Of a DNA stretch of 57,212 nucleotides, positions 26,203 to 34,289 are shown one piece after another. Every line of letters begins with the position of its first letter. Position 1 is the first letter of the stretch. Made by a program: the position numbers and the translations under genes. Source of the DNA: Candidatus Woesearchaeota archaeon (GTDB lineage Archaea; Nanobdellota; Nanobdellia; Woesearchaeales; 21-14-0-10-32-9); assembly GCA_021736975.1 (NCBI GenBank), contig JAIPET010000007.1, positions 1-57,212 of the forward strand, read 5' to 3'. The notes below the pieces were generated by a model. That model was not told the DNA's origin. It saw only the letters and a list, made by a program, of their open reading frames with translations, and did not search any database.

Positions 26203-28446
26203 ATGAATAGAAAAGATCTGGATTATATTGAATTCAAAAGAAAATACAAGAAAAAACTAGCAGGTGCTCTAGGCGATAAAATAGAAAATTCAAAACCAGT
26301 AACCACATCAGACTATAATACTTTTAAAGATACATTCATGCCAAAAAACTTATCATTTTATGAAAAAGGATGTGGGTTTGCAGAAAAAATAATACCTATG
26401 ACACCTGATAAAAAAAAAATACCAGATATACAAGAAGCAATAAAAATAAGCCACTTAAATATTAGTCCAACAGGAACTGCAAGTTTTGCAGCACTCACAT
26501 CACTTGCAATAATATTAATATCCATAATACTAGGATATTTAGTTGTATTCTCAGACAGTACAGGAACAACAGAAATAACATTTTTTGTATTCTCAGGATT
26601 AATTTTAGCACTAATAATGTTTTTACCACTATCAAAACTACCATTTATAATTGCAAATATCTGGCGAATGAAAGCAAGCAACCAAATGGTCCTTAGCATA
26701 TTTTACATCGTAACCTATATGAGACACACACCAAACCTAGAACTAGCAATAGATTTTGCAGCAGAACATCTAAACCCCCCTTTAAGTTTAGATTTTAAAA
26801 AAGTAATATGGGACATAGAAACAGGAAAATTTGATTCAGTAAACGAATCACTAGATAATTATTTAGAAACATGGAGAAGATACAATCCAGAATTTATAGA
26901 AAGCACACACCTTATACAATCATCACTTTACGAAACATCAGAAACAAGAAGACAAGAAGCCCTAGACAAAAGTTTATCAGTAATTTTAGATGAAACATTT
27001 GAAAAAATGTTACACTACACACACGACCTAAAAAGTCCAATTACAACACTACACATGCTCGGAGTAATACTACCAATATTAGGCCTAGTAATTTTACCAC
27101 TAGCAACAAGTTTTATACCAGAAGCAAGATGGTATCATTTATTTGTTATGTATAACATAGCACTACCCGTACTAGTATATTATATGGGACGAGAAATATT
27201 ATCAACAAGACCATCAGGATACGGAGGAATAGATCTAAGTAATTTAAGAGCAGAAGAAAAAAATGATAAAATAGTAATAAAATTAGATAAAAAGAAAGAT
27301 TCAAAAAATAAAATAGAATTAACACCGATGCTCGCAAGCGTATTAATATTCATAATATTATTCACAATAGGAATCCTACCATTATTAATCCACACAATAA
27401 ATCCAGGATACGATTTAGTACTAACGAACGAATTTCAAATATTAAACTATTATGATTTAGATGATGCATCCGAAGTATATCTAAGATTTCTAGACTACAG
27501 AACAGTAGATTTAGGTTCTGGAAAAAGCGCATTAATAGGCCCCTTCGGATTAGGAGCAAGCATATTAAGCCTCTTCATACCATTATCAATAGGCCTGAGC
27601 ATCGGACTATATAACAAATTAAAAACCACAAATTTAATGTCATTACAAGAAAGAACAAAAAAACTAGAACTAGAATTTGCATCTGCACTATTCCAACTAG
27701 GAAATAGATTAGCAGACGGAGTACCTGCAGAAATAGCATTCTCAAACGTAGCCCAAGTAATGAAAGGAACACAATCAGGAAGATTCTTTGAAGAAGTAAC
27801 AATAAATATAGTAAAACTAGGAATGGGAGTAGAAGAAGCAATATTTAATATAAAAAATGGAGCGCTAAAAAACTATCCCTCATCAATAGTAGAAAGCAGC
27901 ATGAAAGTATTTTTAGAAAGCAGTAAAAAAGGACCGATGATTGCAAGTCAAGCACTAATAACAGTAGCAGAATACATAAAATCAATGCACAGGGTTGATG
28001 AACGACTAAAAGATTTAATGTCAGACATCGTAGGAAGCATGAAATCACAAATAGCATTCTTAACGCCAGCAATATCAGGAATAGTAGTAGGAATAACTGG
28101 AATGATAACACAAATCATGGGAAGCCTCACACAAAAAATGGCGGATTTTAATACAGGAACATCAGGAGCACTAGCAGATTCATCATCACTATTTGCAATG
28201 CTAGGAGGCGGAGGCGTACCAACCTACTTTTTCCAAGCAATAGTAGGATTATACGTAGTACAAATAACACTAATTCTTTCAATAATGATAAATGGAATAC
28301 AAAACGGAGCAGACAAATTAAGTGAAAAAGACGAAATCGCAAAAAACATGCTAAAAGGAACGATACTATATGTTGCAATAGCAGGAATATGCGTTATAAC
28401 ATTTAGCATAATAGCAGCAAGCCTAATTGGAAAATTAAGTATTTAA
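26203..28446 (+). CDS. TadC/FlaJ-type secretion membrane platform protein with two T2SSF domains
   Basis: This 747-residue protein is the membrane partner of the ATPase just upstream. It has two T2SSF-type halves. The first has hydrophobic segments at about 87-150 and a cytoplasmic helical domain (MVLSIFYIVTYMRHTPNLEL) ending in segments near 280-330. The second has segments near 375-400 and 440-470, the cytoplasmic domain ALFQLGNRLADGVPAEIAF and final segments at about 620-745. Members with two tandem halves are common in archaea. It is followed after 35 bases by a methyltransferase gene on the same strand. Confidence 0.85.
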   Translation: MNRKDLDYIEFKRKYKKKLAGALGDKIENSKPVTTSDYNTFKDTFMPKNLSFYEKGCGFAEKIIPMTPDKKKIPDIQEAIKISHLNISPTGTASFAALTSLAIILISIILGYLVVFSDSTGTTEITFFVFSGLILALIMFLPLSKLPFIIANIWRMKASNQMVLSIFYIVTYMRHTPNLELAIDFAAEHLNPPLSLDFKKVIWDIETGKFDSVNESLDNYLETWRRYNPEFIESTHLIQSSLYETSETRRQEALDKSLSVILDETFEKMLHYTHDLKSPITTLHMLGVILPILGLVILPLATSFIPEARWYHLFVMYNIALPVLVYYMGREILSTRPSGYGGIDLSNLRAEEKNDKIVIKLDKKKDSKNKIELTPMLASVLIFIILFTIGILPLLIHTINPGYDLVLTNEFQILNYYDLDDASEVYLRFLDYRTVDLGSGKSALIGPFGLGASILSLFIPLSIGLSIGLYNKLKTTNLMSLQERTKKLELEFASALFQLGNRLADGVPAEIAFSNVAQVMKGTQSGRFFEEVTINIVKLGMGVEEAIFNIKNGALKNYPSSIVESSMKVFLESSKKGPMIASQALITVAEYIKSMHRVDERLKDLMSDIVGSMKSQIAFLTPAISGIVVGITGMITQIMGSLTQKMADFNTGTSGALADSSSLFAMLGGGGVPTYFFQAIVGLYVVQITLILSIMINGIQNGADKLSEKDEIAKNMLKGTILYVAIAGICVITFSIIAASLIGKLSI

Positions 28447-28481
28447 AAAAGAATAAAAACAACAACACAATTCTAAACACA

Positions 28482-29003
28482 ATGCAAGAAGAAACAACAA
28501 AATACTATGATGGAATTGCATCTGGTTACAATAATCTTTATGGAGAAGAACAAAGAGAAAAATTCAAAATAATAAAAACAAAAATAAATCTAGAAAAAAA
28601 CCAAACACTTCTTGACATAGGATGTGGAAGCGGAATAAGCTCAGAATTCTTTGATTGCAACATCCAAGGAATAGACCCTTCTTCAGAACTAATAAAAATC
28701 GCCAAACAAAACCACCCGGAACACCAATGGATTGAAGGCAGCGGAGAAGAAATATCTGAAAAATACTCTGAAAAGAAATTTGATTTTATAATATGCATAT
28801 CATCAGCACACCACATAAAAAATATAAAAAAATTAATCAAAGACATAAAAAAACTCTCAAAACCAAACCAAAAAACAAAATACTGCTTCTCCCTTTTAAA
28901 AAATAGCCAAAGAAATGAAGAAATAATATCTGAAATAGAAAAAGAATTTAAAATAACAGAAAAAATACTAGGAAAAAAAGACATAATAATTTTCTTTTTA
29001 TAA
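28482..29003 (+). CDS. class I SAM-dependent methyltransferase
   Basis: This 173-residue protein starts YYDGIASGYNNLYGEEQREK, as in UbiE-type methyltransferases, then carries motif I LLDIGCGSGISS, the acidic GIDPSSELIKIA (ribose-binding Asp) and FDFIICISSAHHIKN. It is short for the class, lacking some C-terminal strands. The substrate is unknown. It lies directly behind the secretion gene pair and may be co-transcribed, but nothing ties it to pilus modification. Confidence 0.8.
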   Translation: MQEETTKYYDGIASGYNNLYGEEQREKFKIIKTKINLEKNQTLLDIGCGSGISSEFFDCNIQGIDPSSELIKIAKQNHPEHQWIEGSGEEISEKYSEKKFDFIICISSAHHIKNIKKLIKDIKKLSKPNQKTKYCFSLLKNSQRNEEIISEIEKEFKITEKILGKKDIIIFFL

Positions 29004-29104
29004 TACCATTTAATAATAAATACAGTAAAATTTATAAATACACGTATACTATTAAGTATATTAGAATATCAAAACATCTATTAAATAATTAAGGAAAGAA
29101 AAAA

Positions 29105-29884
29105 ATGAACTCAATAAACGATATACAGGACGAAAGAGTAAGACACTTAGCAACAACACTGAAACAATCAGGACTAGCAGCATCTGAAACTGAAGCAATA
29201 AGAATGGCGACAGCAATGTCACATACAAGCAATAAAGTGAATCAAACATTTGAAGAAAGAAAAGGAACAGCACCCACACTAATAAATATGCATAAAAGAG
29301 AATCACCATCACAAACCCAGGAAAAAGAGGCCCCTAAAAGGGAATTCCAAGAAAAACAAGATGCAAGAGTAGAAATACCAAGAACTGCAGAACAAATCGT
29401 GGCAAGTATGAGAGAAACAGAAACAATAAGGGCAGTACCAACTGCAGAAAATAATAACAGAAATCAATACATGCAACAAAACACAGAACTTGAACCTGAT
29501 TTATCAAATATGAGTTTAGCAGAAGCTTCAGGACAAACACCAAATCAAAATATTGAACAAAATCAAGAAACTCCAGAATTAAGTTTTCAAAACACAGAAC
29601 AAAAACCAATACAAAACGAAGCTCCGATAAGAGTTGAAGAAAAAGAAGATTACAAAATAGAATTCAAAGACGACGAAGAATTCATAGTTCAAGACGTAAC
29701 AAGAAGTCAAGAAACAACAAATAACGAGCAAAACATACAACAAACCCCTCAAAACGAACAACCACAACAAAATGATCAAAAACAAGGCTTTCAAACACCT
29801 GAGCGAAAACCAAAAAAAAACATATCAGAAATGGAAGAATCTCGTGTTGATTTAGGATCCGTCTTTAATTTTAACAAAAAATAA
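29105..29884 (+). CDS. largely disordered Gln/Asn-rich protein with N-terminal helical domain
   Basis: This 259-residue protein has an ordered N-terminus (about 1-45: DERVRHLATTLKQSGLAASE then TEAIRMATAM), a UBA-like pair of helices. About 200 residues of Gln/Asn/Glu/Pro-rich low-complexity sequence follow, and it ends EESRVDLGSVFNFNKK. No signal peptide is present, so it is cytoplasmic. A TATA box TTTATAAATA lies at about 29031-29040 with an inverted repeat TATACT-ATTA-AGTATA (29045-29060) near the transcription start. AAGGAAAG precedes the ATG. A scaffold or regulatory role would be guesswork. Confidence 0.62.
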   Translation: MNSINDIQDERVRHLATTLKQSGLAASETEAIRMATAMSHTSNKVNQTFEERKGTAPTLINMHKRESPSQTQEKEAPKREFQEKQDARVEIPRTAEQIVASMRETETIRAVPTAENNNRNQYMQQNTELEPDLSNMSLAEASGQTPNQNIEQNQETPELSFQNTEQKPIQNEAPIRVEEKEDYKIEFKDDEEFIVQDVTRSQETTNNEQNIQQTPQNEQPQQNDQKQGFQTPERKPKKNISEMEESRVDLGSVFNFNKK

Positions 29885-30018
29885 AATACACTCTTATTTT
29901 TTATTTATCTAAATTACCTCATTAAATAGTTAAATCTACCAAAAAGTTTATAAATATTTATCCACTCTAGTGTGATAACAAAAGTTTTAGCGCTAAAAAA
30001 ACTCCGAGGAGGTACAAA

Positions 30019-31653
30019 ATGAAATTAAAAAATACAATATTAGGAATTCTAATCGTTTTAGCACTGCTAGTAACGGTAAGCTCATCAATGGCACTTACAA
30101 TAGATGCAATACCAGCACAAACAGCTAATGCAAACGAAGAATTCACATACCAAGTAACAACAGATTACCCAACATCAAATGTAACATTTGACGTATTAAC
30201 AAGTTTAGGAAGTATAAGTTCAACAGGACTATACAATTGGACACCAACAACAGCAGATGAAGGAGCAAAATCCGTAACAATATACGCAGAAAATAAAACA
30301 AATTCATCAGATAACGACACAGTAACATTCACAATAACTGTAAGTGTTGATGATGCATCCTTTTCAGCTCAAGACCCAGTATTAGGAAGCACAACACAAG
30401 ATAGAGGAGAAACAACATCATTAAGCTGGACAGTCACAAATCCAGGAGACGAACCAATCACAAACGTAGCAGTATCAACAGCAAATGTTGAAAGCAAATA
30501 CGTACTAAATGTAAGTCAAGACAAAACAACAATCGCAGCAGGAGAATCAATGATCGTAACCATCGACGCATACGTACCATGGGATAAAAACTCAGCAAGT
30601 GAAGATATTGGAGACATAACAATAAGTGGCACAGGAGCAACTACAATAACAAAAAAAATCTACATGGAAGCAGAATCAATGATTGATGTAACAGCAAAAT
30701 TCGAAGGAAGAACAGGAAATGACGAAAAAGCAGATAGCGACGAAACAATAACGCTTGATCCTTTTGACGACATCACACTGATAATCGAAGTAGAAAATAC
30801 ATACTCAGACAGAGATGATTTTACAGAAGACATCGATATGGATGTGGATATATTTGTAGATAGTAACGACATAGACGATTTAAATAACGAAGATGACTAT
30901 TTTAACAGTTTAAACGCAGGAGATAAAGATGACGTAACATTTTCATTCACATTAGATCCAAACGACATAGATTTTAAAGACGAACCATTTGACGTAGATA
31001 TCAAAGTAGAAGCAATAGATTCAGAAGGCGCACTACACACAAAAGAATTCACAGTAGAAATAGAACTAGACAGATCAACAAGAGATGTAAGATTCTCAAA
31101 TGTAGCAGTTTCAAAAACAGTCCTATCATGTGATGAAAAAAGTATAAGTGTTGATGCAACAATATTTAATGTCGGAACAAGAGACTTAGACGATGCAATG
31201 TTCAGAGTGACAGTTGATGGTCAAGACGGAAGAGCACTTCTAAAAGACTTAAAAATTGACGAAAATGAAGAAGAAGATTACAGATTAACCTTTGACTTCA
31301 ACAATAAATTAAAAGAAGGAACAACAATACTTAACGTATTTGCACACCCAGAAAATGACTTAGAAGAATGGACAGAATCAAAAGTATTTGAACTAACAGT
31401 ACTACCATGTTCAGGAACAGGAACAACAACAAATACAAACACAGGAACAACAACACCAAATACAGGAAGCACAACAGTCATCACAACAACACCAAAAGAC
31501 GACGTAACTGTAAGCGGACAACCTGTAAGCACAGCAACAGGAACAAGCATGTTTAGTGGAACAGGAACAGGATACCTAATAGGAATAGGAATTGTTGTAA
31601 TAATACTAATCGTACTAGTTGTTGTATTGTTAGTAGTAGTACTAAAAAAATAA
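30019..31653 (+). CDS. large membrane-anchored surface protein with Ig-like domains
   Basis: This 544-residue protein has a signal peptide (LGILIVLALLVTVSSSMA). An Ig/cadherin-like domain follows at about 28-110 (FTYQVTTDYP, GLYNWTPTTADEG), then CARDB/COG1361-like beta domains (LSWTVTNPGDEPITNVAVST, FRVTVDGQDG), and an acidic middle rich in Asp. A Thr/Gly-rich linker (TGTTTNTNTGTTTPNTG) precedes a C-terminal transmembrane helix (GIVVIILIVLVVVLLVVVL). It has a strong ribosome-binding site GAGGAGGT at 30006-30013 and a TATA box at about 29948, hence a leader of roughly 45 bases. That is unusual here and suits an abundant protein such as an S-layer or major surface protein. Confidence 0.75.
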   Translation: MKLKNTILGILIVLALLVTVSSSMALTIDAIPAQTANANEEFTYQVTTDYPTSNVTFDVLTSLGSISSTGLYNWTPTTADEGAKSVTIYAENKTNSSDNDTVTFTITVSVDDASFSAQDPVLGSTTQDRGETTSLSWTVTNPGDEPITNVAVSTANVESKYVLNVSQDKTTIAAGESMIVTIDAYVPWDKNSASEDIGDITISGTGATTITKKIYMEAESMIDVTAKFEGRTGNDEKADSDETITLDPFDDITLIIEVENTYSDRDDFTEDIDMDVDIFVDSNDIDDLNNEDDYFNSLNAGDKDDVTFSFTLDPNDIDFKDEPFDVDIKVEAIDSEGALHTKEFTVEIELDRSTRDVRFSNVAVSKTVLSCDEKSISVDATIFNVGTRDLDDAMFRVTVDGQDGRALLKDLKIDENEEEDYRLTFDFNNKLKEGTTILNVFAHPENDLEEWTESKVFELTVLPCSGTGTTTNTNTGTTTPNTGSTTVITTTPKDDVTVSGQPVSTATGTSMFSGTGTGYLIGIGIVVIILIVLVVVLLVVVLKK

Positions 31654-31656
31654 ACC

Positions 31657-31680
31657 ATTTTTTTATTTTATTTTTTTATT
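31657..31680 (+). terminator. T-rich termination region after the surface protein gene
   Basis: Runs of T (TTTTTTT, TTTT and TTTTTTT) occupy 31659-31678 immediately after the stop of the surface protein. Oligo-T tracts are the known intrinsic termination signal in archaea. The remaining 90 bases before the convergent taw3 gene show nothing further. Confidence 0.5.
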
Positions 31681-31771
31681 AATAAAATTCTAAAACGAAG
31701 ATTAAAATGAAAGAAATAACTTTATTTATGAAAAGAATAATAAAAACAAAATAACACCATCATAACAAAAG

Positions 31772-32359
31772 TTAAACTAATTTTTTAATAATATCTTTTT
31801 CAAATTTCTTAAGTAACTTTTGATTCTTCTTAAAACGATCATTAGCTTGTTTAACTAAAAATTTAATAAATTTTTCATCAACAAATAATTCCCCATTACT
31901 AGCAACAGGAACATCAATTTTATTATTAAAAATAATTTCGACCATGACCCTTTTATTAGATTCAGCAATAATACCACTATGCTTTAAACCAAGATCCCTA
32001 CAAACAACTAATAACTTCTTGGCACAAAAATTATCCCTACAAGCAATATGAAAAATAGGTGCCTCCTGACGAAACCACAAACTCTCAGAAGAAACAGACT
32101 TTAAAGCATACAAAATCTCAACATCCGTAACAACCCTGTGCTCAACAAAAAGCCAACCAGACTCATCCTTCCTACCAGACTCTGCTTCAAAAAACAAACT
32201 AATCCTACCACTACAAGAACTTGTAGTATAAAAATCATCTTTTGCATTAACAGCCTCAATAATAGGAATAGCCTCTAAATCCACATCCCCCTTAAAACTC
32301 TTATCAGGCTTATACAATTTTTCAAGCATCATCTTTTTAGTATGATCAAAAGCATCCAT
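31772..32359 (-). CDS. taw3: tRNA wybutosine-synthesis methyltransferase Taw3 (TYW3-like)
   Basis: From ATG 32359 this is about 195 residues. The conserved TYW3 motif FYTTSSCSGRISLF is clear, preceded by KGDVDLEAIPIIEAVN and followed by SLWFRQEAPIFHIACRD and LGLKHSGIIAES. The enzyme methylates a wyosine precursor on G37 of tRNA-Phe using SAM. The longer frame starting at 32419 adds a Phe/Ile-rich stretch and is probably not translated. It lies just downstream of the MGMT gene on the same strand. No other wyosine genes are in the window. Confidence 0.85.
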   Translation of the reverse strand: MDAFDHTKKMMLEKLYKPDKSFKGDVDLEAIPIIEAVNAKDDFYTTSSCSGRISLFFEAESGRKDESGWLFVEHRVVTDVEILYALKSVSSESLWFRQEAPIFHIACRDNFCAKKLLVVCRDLGLKHSGIIAESNKRVMVEIIFNNKIDVPVASNGELFVDEKFIKFLVKQANDRFKKNQKLLKKFEKDIIKKLV

Positions 32360-32384
32360 AAAAATAAAAAAAACAAGTTTATTT

Positions 32385-32819
32385 TTAATTATTATGATTA
32401 TAAAAAAACATTTTATCAATTTTGTCGTTTAAAATAACCACGCCTTCTTTTTTAAGCAAAACCTTTTTTTTATCTAAACCAGAAGCAAAACCACCAAGAG
32501 AACCATCGCTAGAAATAACTCTATGACAAGGAACACTAGGTGCAAAAGGATTCTTATTCATAAATTGACCGATAGCGCGATATGCTTTACTTCCAACGCG
32601 ATTTGCAAGTTCCTTATACGTTGTAACTTTACCCTTAGGAACCGCTAAAAGAGCAACATAAATTTTCTGTTTAAAAGTAGGAGATAATTTCTTTATATCA
32701 TCAATAGATAAATCCAACTTATTCAAATTAAGAATCTTGCAAAAAAACAATTTACTTTCATCATCATAAAATTTAGTTTTAAACTTCTTTTCTGCAAATA
32801 ACCAAACTGAATCAACCAT
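32385..32819 (-). CDS. ogt: methylated-DNA--protein-cysteine methyltransferase (MGMT/ATL family)
   Basis: This is a DNA repair protein of about 144 residues with the active-site PCHRV (SVPCHRVISSDGSLGGFASG), the helix-turn-helix GKVTTYKELANRVGSKAYRA and the conserved IGQFMNKNPFAP. The acceptor Cys is present, so it is a true alkyltransferase and not an ATL protein, which lacks that Cys. The start is taken at ATG 32819 (MVDSVW); the open frame extends five codons further. It precedes taw3 by 25 bases on the same strand. Confidence 0.88.
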   Translation of the reverse strand: MVDSVWLFAEKKFKTKFYDDESKLFFCKILNLNKLDLSIDDIKKLSPTFKQKIYVALLAVPKGKVTTYKELANRVGSKAYRAIGQFMNKNPFAPSVPCHRVISSDGSLGGFASGLDKKKVLLKKEGVVILNDKIDKMFFYNHNN

Positions 32820-32858
32820 AATAAAATAAAACAAAGATCATTTTAATAATTTATTAAA

Positions 32859-33656
32859 TTACTTTTTAATGAACTTTTGCATAGCATTCACAAAATCGTT
32901 CGCTTCTTTGAAATACTTTTCAAACTCCTCACCAGAAACTTCCTGCTTTTTACCATGAATAATATCTTTAGAAAGCGTAAAGAATTTTCTAGCAGTTTTA
33001 ACATACTTTGCATCAATTAATTTTTTACTTACAAGTTTTTCATCAATTAAATCAGCAACATGCTCAGGACTAGGAGGAATCTCATTAATACTCATAAGTG
33101 CAGCATGAGCACTATCAATAACCGCCCAATATAAATCTATACAACCTTGAGCTTGCCTACTTCTTGCAGCTTTAATACTTCTAGGAGCCCTATTAAAATA
33201 AGACCAAAGAGCTTCAGAACTAGGTTTAATTCTACCTTGATGTAAAAGTAATTGCATAGGATCAAAAAAACCAGTGTCAATAAGAGCATAACCATCCCTT
33301 AAAATATTCATAGCAATAGGATCCCCATTACGAATATATTCCCAAAAAGAAGTAAATTTCATACTAGTAACATGAATTTTAGGGCTTGTTTTTCTAATAA
33401 TATTATCAATAATAATCCTATAAGCTTGAACCATTTCTTTAGTAAGTCTTAAAGTAACATCATCAATTATCAATAAAATATCAATATCATGAGAATCTTC
33501 TTTTTTTCTTGCAGCACTACCAAACAAAACAACTGCTTTTAACAAATCTTTTAACTCAACATGAGCATTTTTAGCAAATCTATAAGCAATATCTAAAGCA
33601 TACTTAGAATAATTATTTTTCTCCTCATGACTCCTTTTATGAACACTAAAATCCAA
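32859..33656 (-). CDS. MNT-type nucleotidyltransferase fused to a HEPN-like domain
   Basis: This 265-residue protein has the minimal nucleotidyltransferase signature VVLFGSAARKKEDSHDIDIL (GS...DxD) at about 44-63, followed by a helical HEPN-like C-terminal half (RAPRSIKAARSRQAQGCIDL then YWAVIDSAHAALM). In MNT/HEPN toxin-antitoxin pairs these are two genes; here they are one chain, and the Rx4-6H RNase motif is not visible. It may therefore be a housekeeping nucleotidyltransferase. The start is TTG 33656, chosen because of the strong GGGGTGAG four bases before it. A TATA box TATATAAAT lies at about 33692-33700. Confidence 0.8.
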   Translation of the reverse strand: MDFSVHKRSHEEKNNYSKYALDIAYRFAKNAHVELKDLLKAVVLFGSAARKKEDSHDIDILLIIDDVTLRLTKEMVQAYRIIIDNIIRKTSPKIHVTSMKFTSFWEYIRNGDPIAMNILRDGYALIDTGFFDPMQLLLHQGRIKPSSEALWSYFNRAPRSIKAARSRQAQGCIDLYWAVIDSAHAALMSINEIPPSPEHVADLIDEKLVSKKLIDAKYVKTARKFFTLSKDIIHGKKQEVSGEEFEKYFKEANDFVNAMQKFIKK

Positions 33657-33791
33657 TTACTCACCCCTTTTACCTAATATGAATATTAATGATTTATATA
33701 CTTTACCAAAAATTGACAATTTTGAATTTAGTCAATGAAATGAAAACCCTATAATAAAAAAATATATAATATCTAAAAGAAACTAAAAGAA

Positions 33792-34274
33792 ATGACAAAA
33801 TCAGAGAATAATATAGATCAATTGAAACAAGAAGCAAGAAATATGAGCAAATATTATTATAAAGGATTTGGAAATAGACTTCAAGGAATACTAGGTTCAA
33901 CTGTAAATTATATAGAAAACATAAATTCCGAAGAGAACCTCCACAAAATAAAAAAACAATTAACTCAAATCAAAAAAAGTTATGAAAAAATCCCCTTTGA
34001 AAATCTCCTAAAGAACAAAAACTACAAACCATTATTTGAAACGCAAAAATTATTAACCAACGCAACAATAGAACTAGACTTAATAATTCACAAAAATAAA
34101 ACAAATATCACAAATCTAACAAATACACTAGAACGTATAACGAACGAAGGAGAAATTTACAGAACAACACTTAAAGAAATAATATCAATAATCAACAATA
34201 CAAATATACATGAACCATTTGAAATAAAATTATATGATTACGAAGGAAACAAATGGTCGACAAAAGACATATAA
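33792..34274 (+). CDS. hypothetical helical protein
   Basis: I do not recognise this 160-residue protein. It is mostly helical, with coiled-coil-like stretches (KIKKQLTQIKKSYEKI, TNLTNTLERITNEGE) and a short beta-like C-terminus (IKLYDYEGNKWSTKDI). No signal peptide or membrane segment is seen. A TATA-like AAATATATAAT is at about 33760-33770. An inverted repeat ATTGAC...GTCAAT at 33712-33736 lies between this gene and the divergent nucleotidyltransferase gene and could serve either. Confidence 0.58.
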   Translation: MTKSENNIDQLKQEARNMSKYYYKGFGNRLQGILGSTVNYIENINSEENLHKIKKQLTQIKKSYEKIPFENLLKNKNYKPLFETQKLLTNATIELDLIIHKNKTNITNLTNTLERITNEGEIYRTTLKEIISIINNTNIHEPFEIKLYDYEGNKWSTKDI

Positions 34275-34289
34275 AAAGAAACAAAAAAA

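Noticed and set aside
32859-33656. MNT/HEPN toxin-antitoxin module
   Set aside because: Both domains are in one chain and the HEPN RNase motif Rx4-6H is not seen, so a toxin role is not supported.
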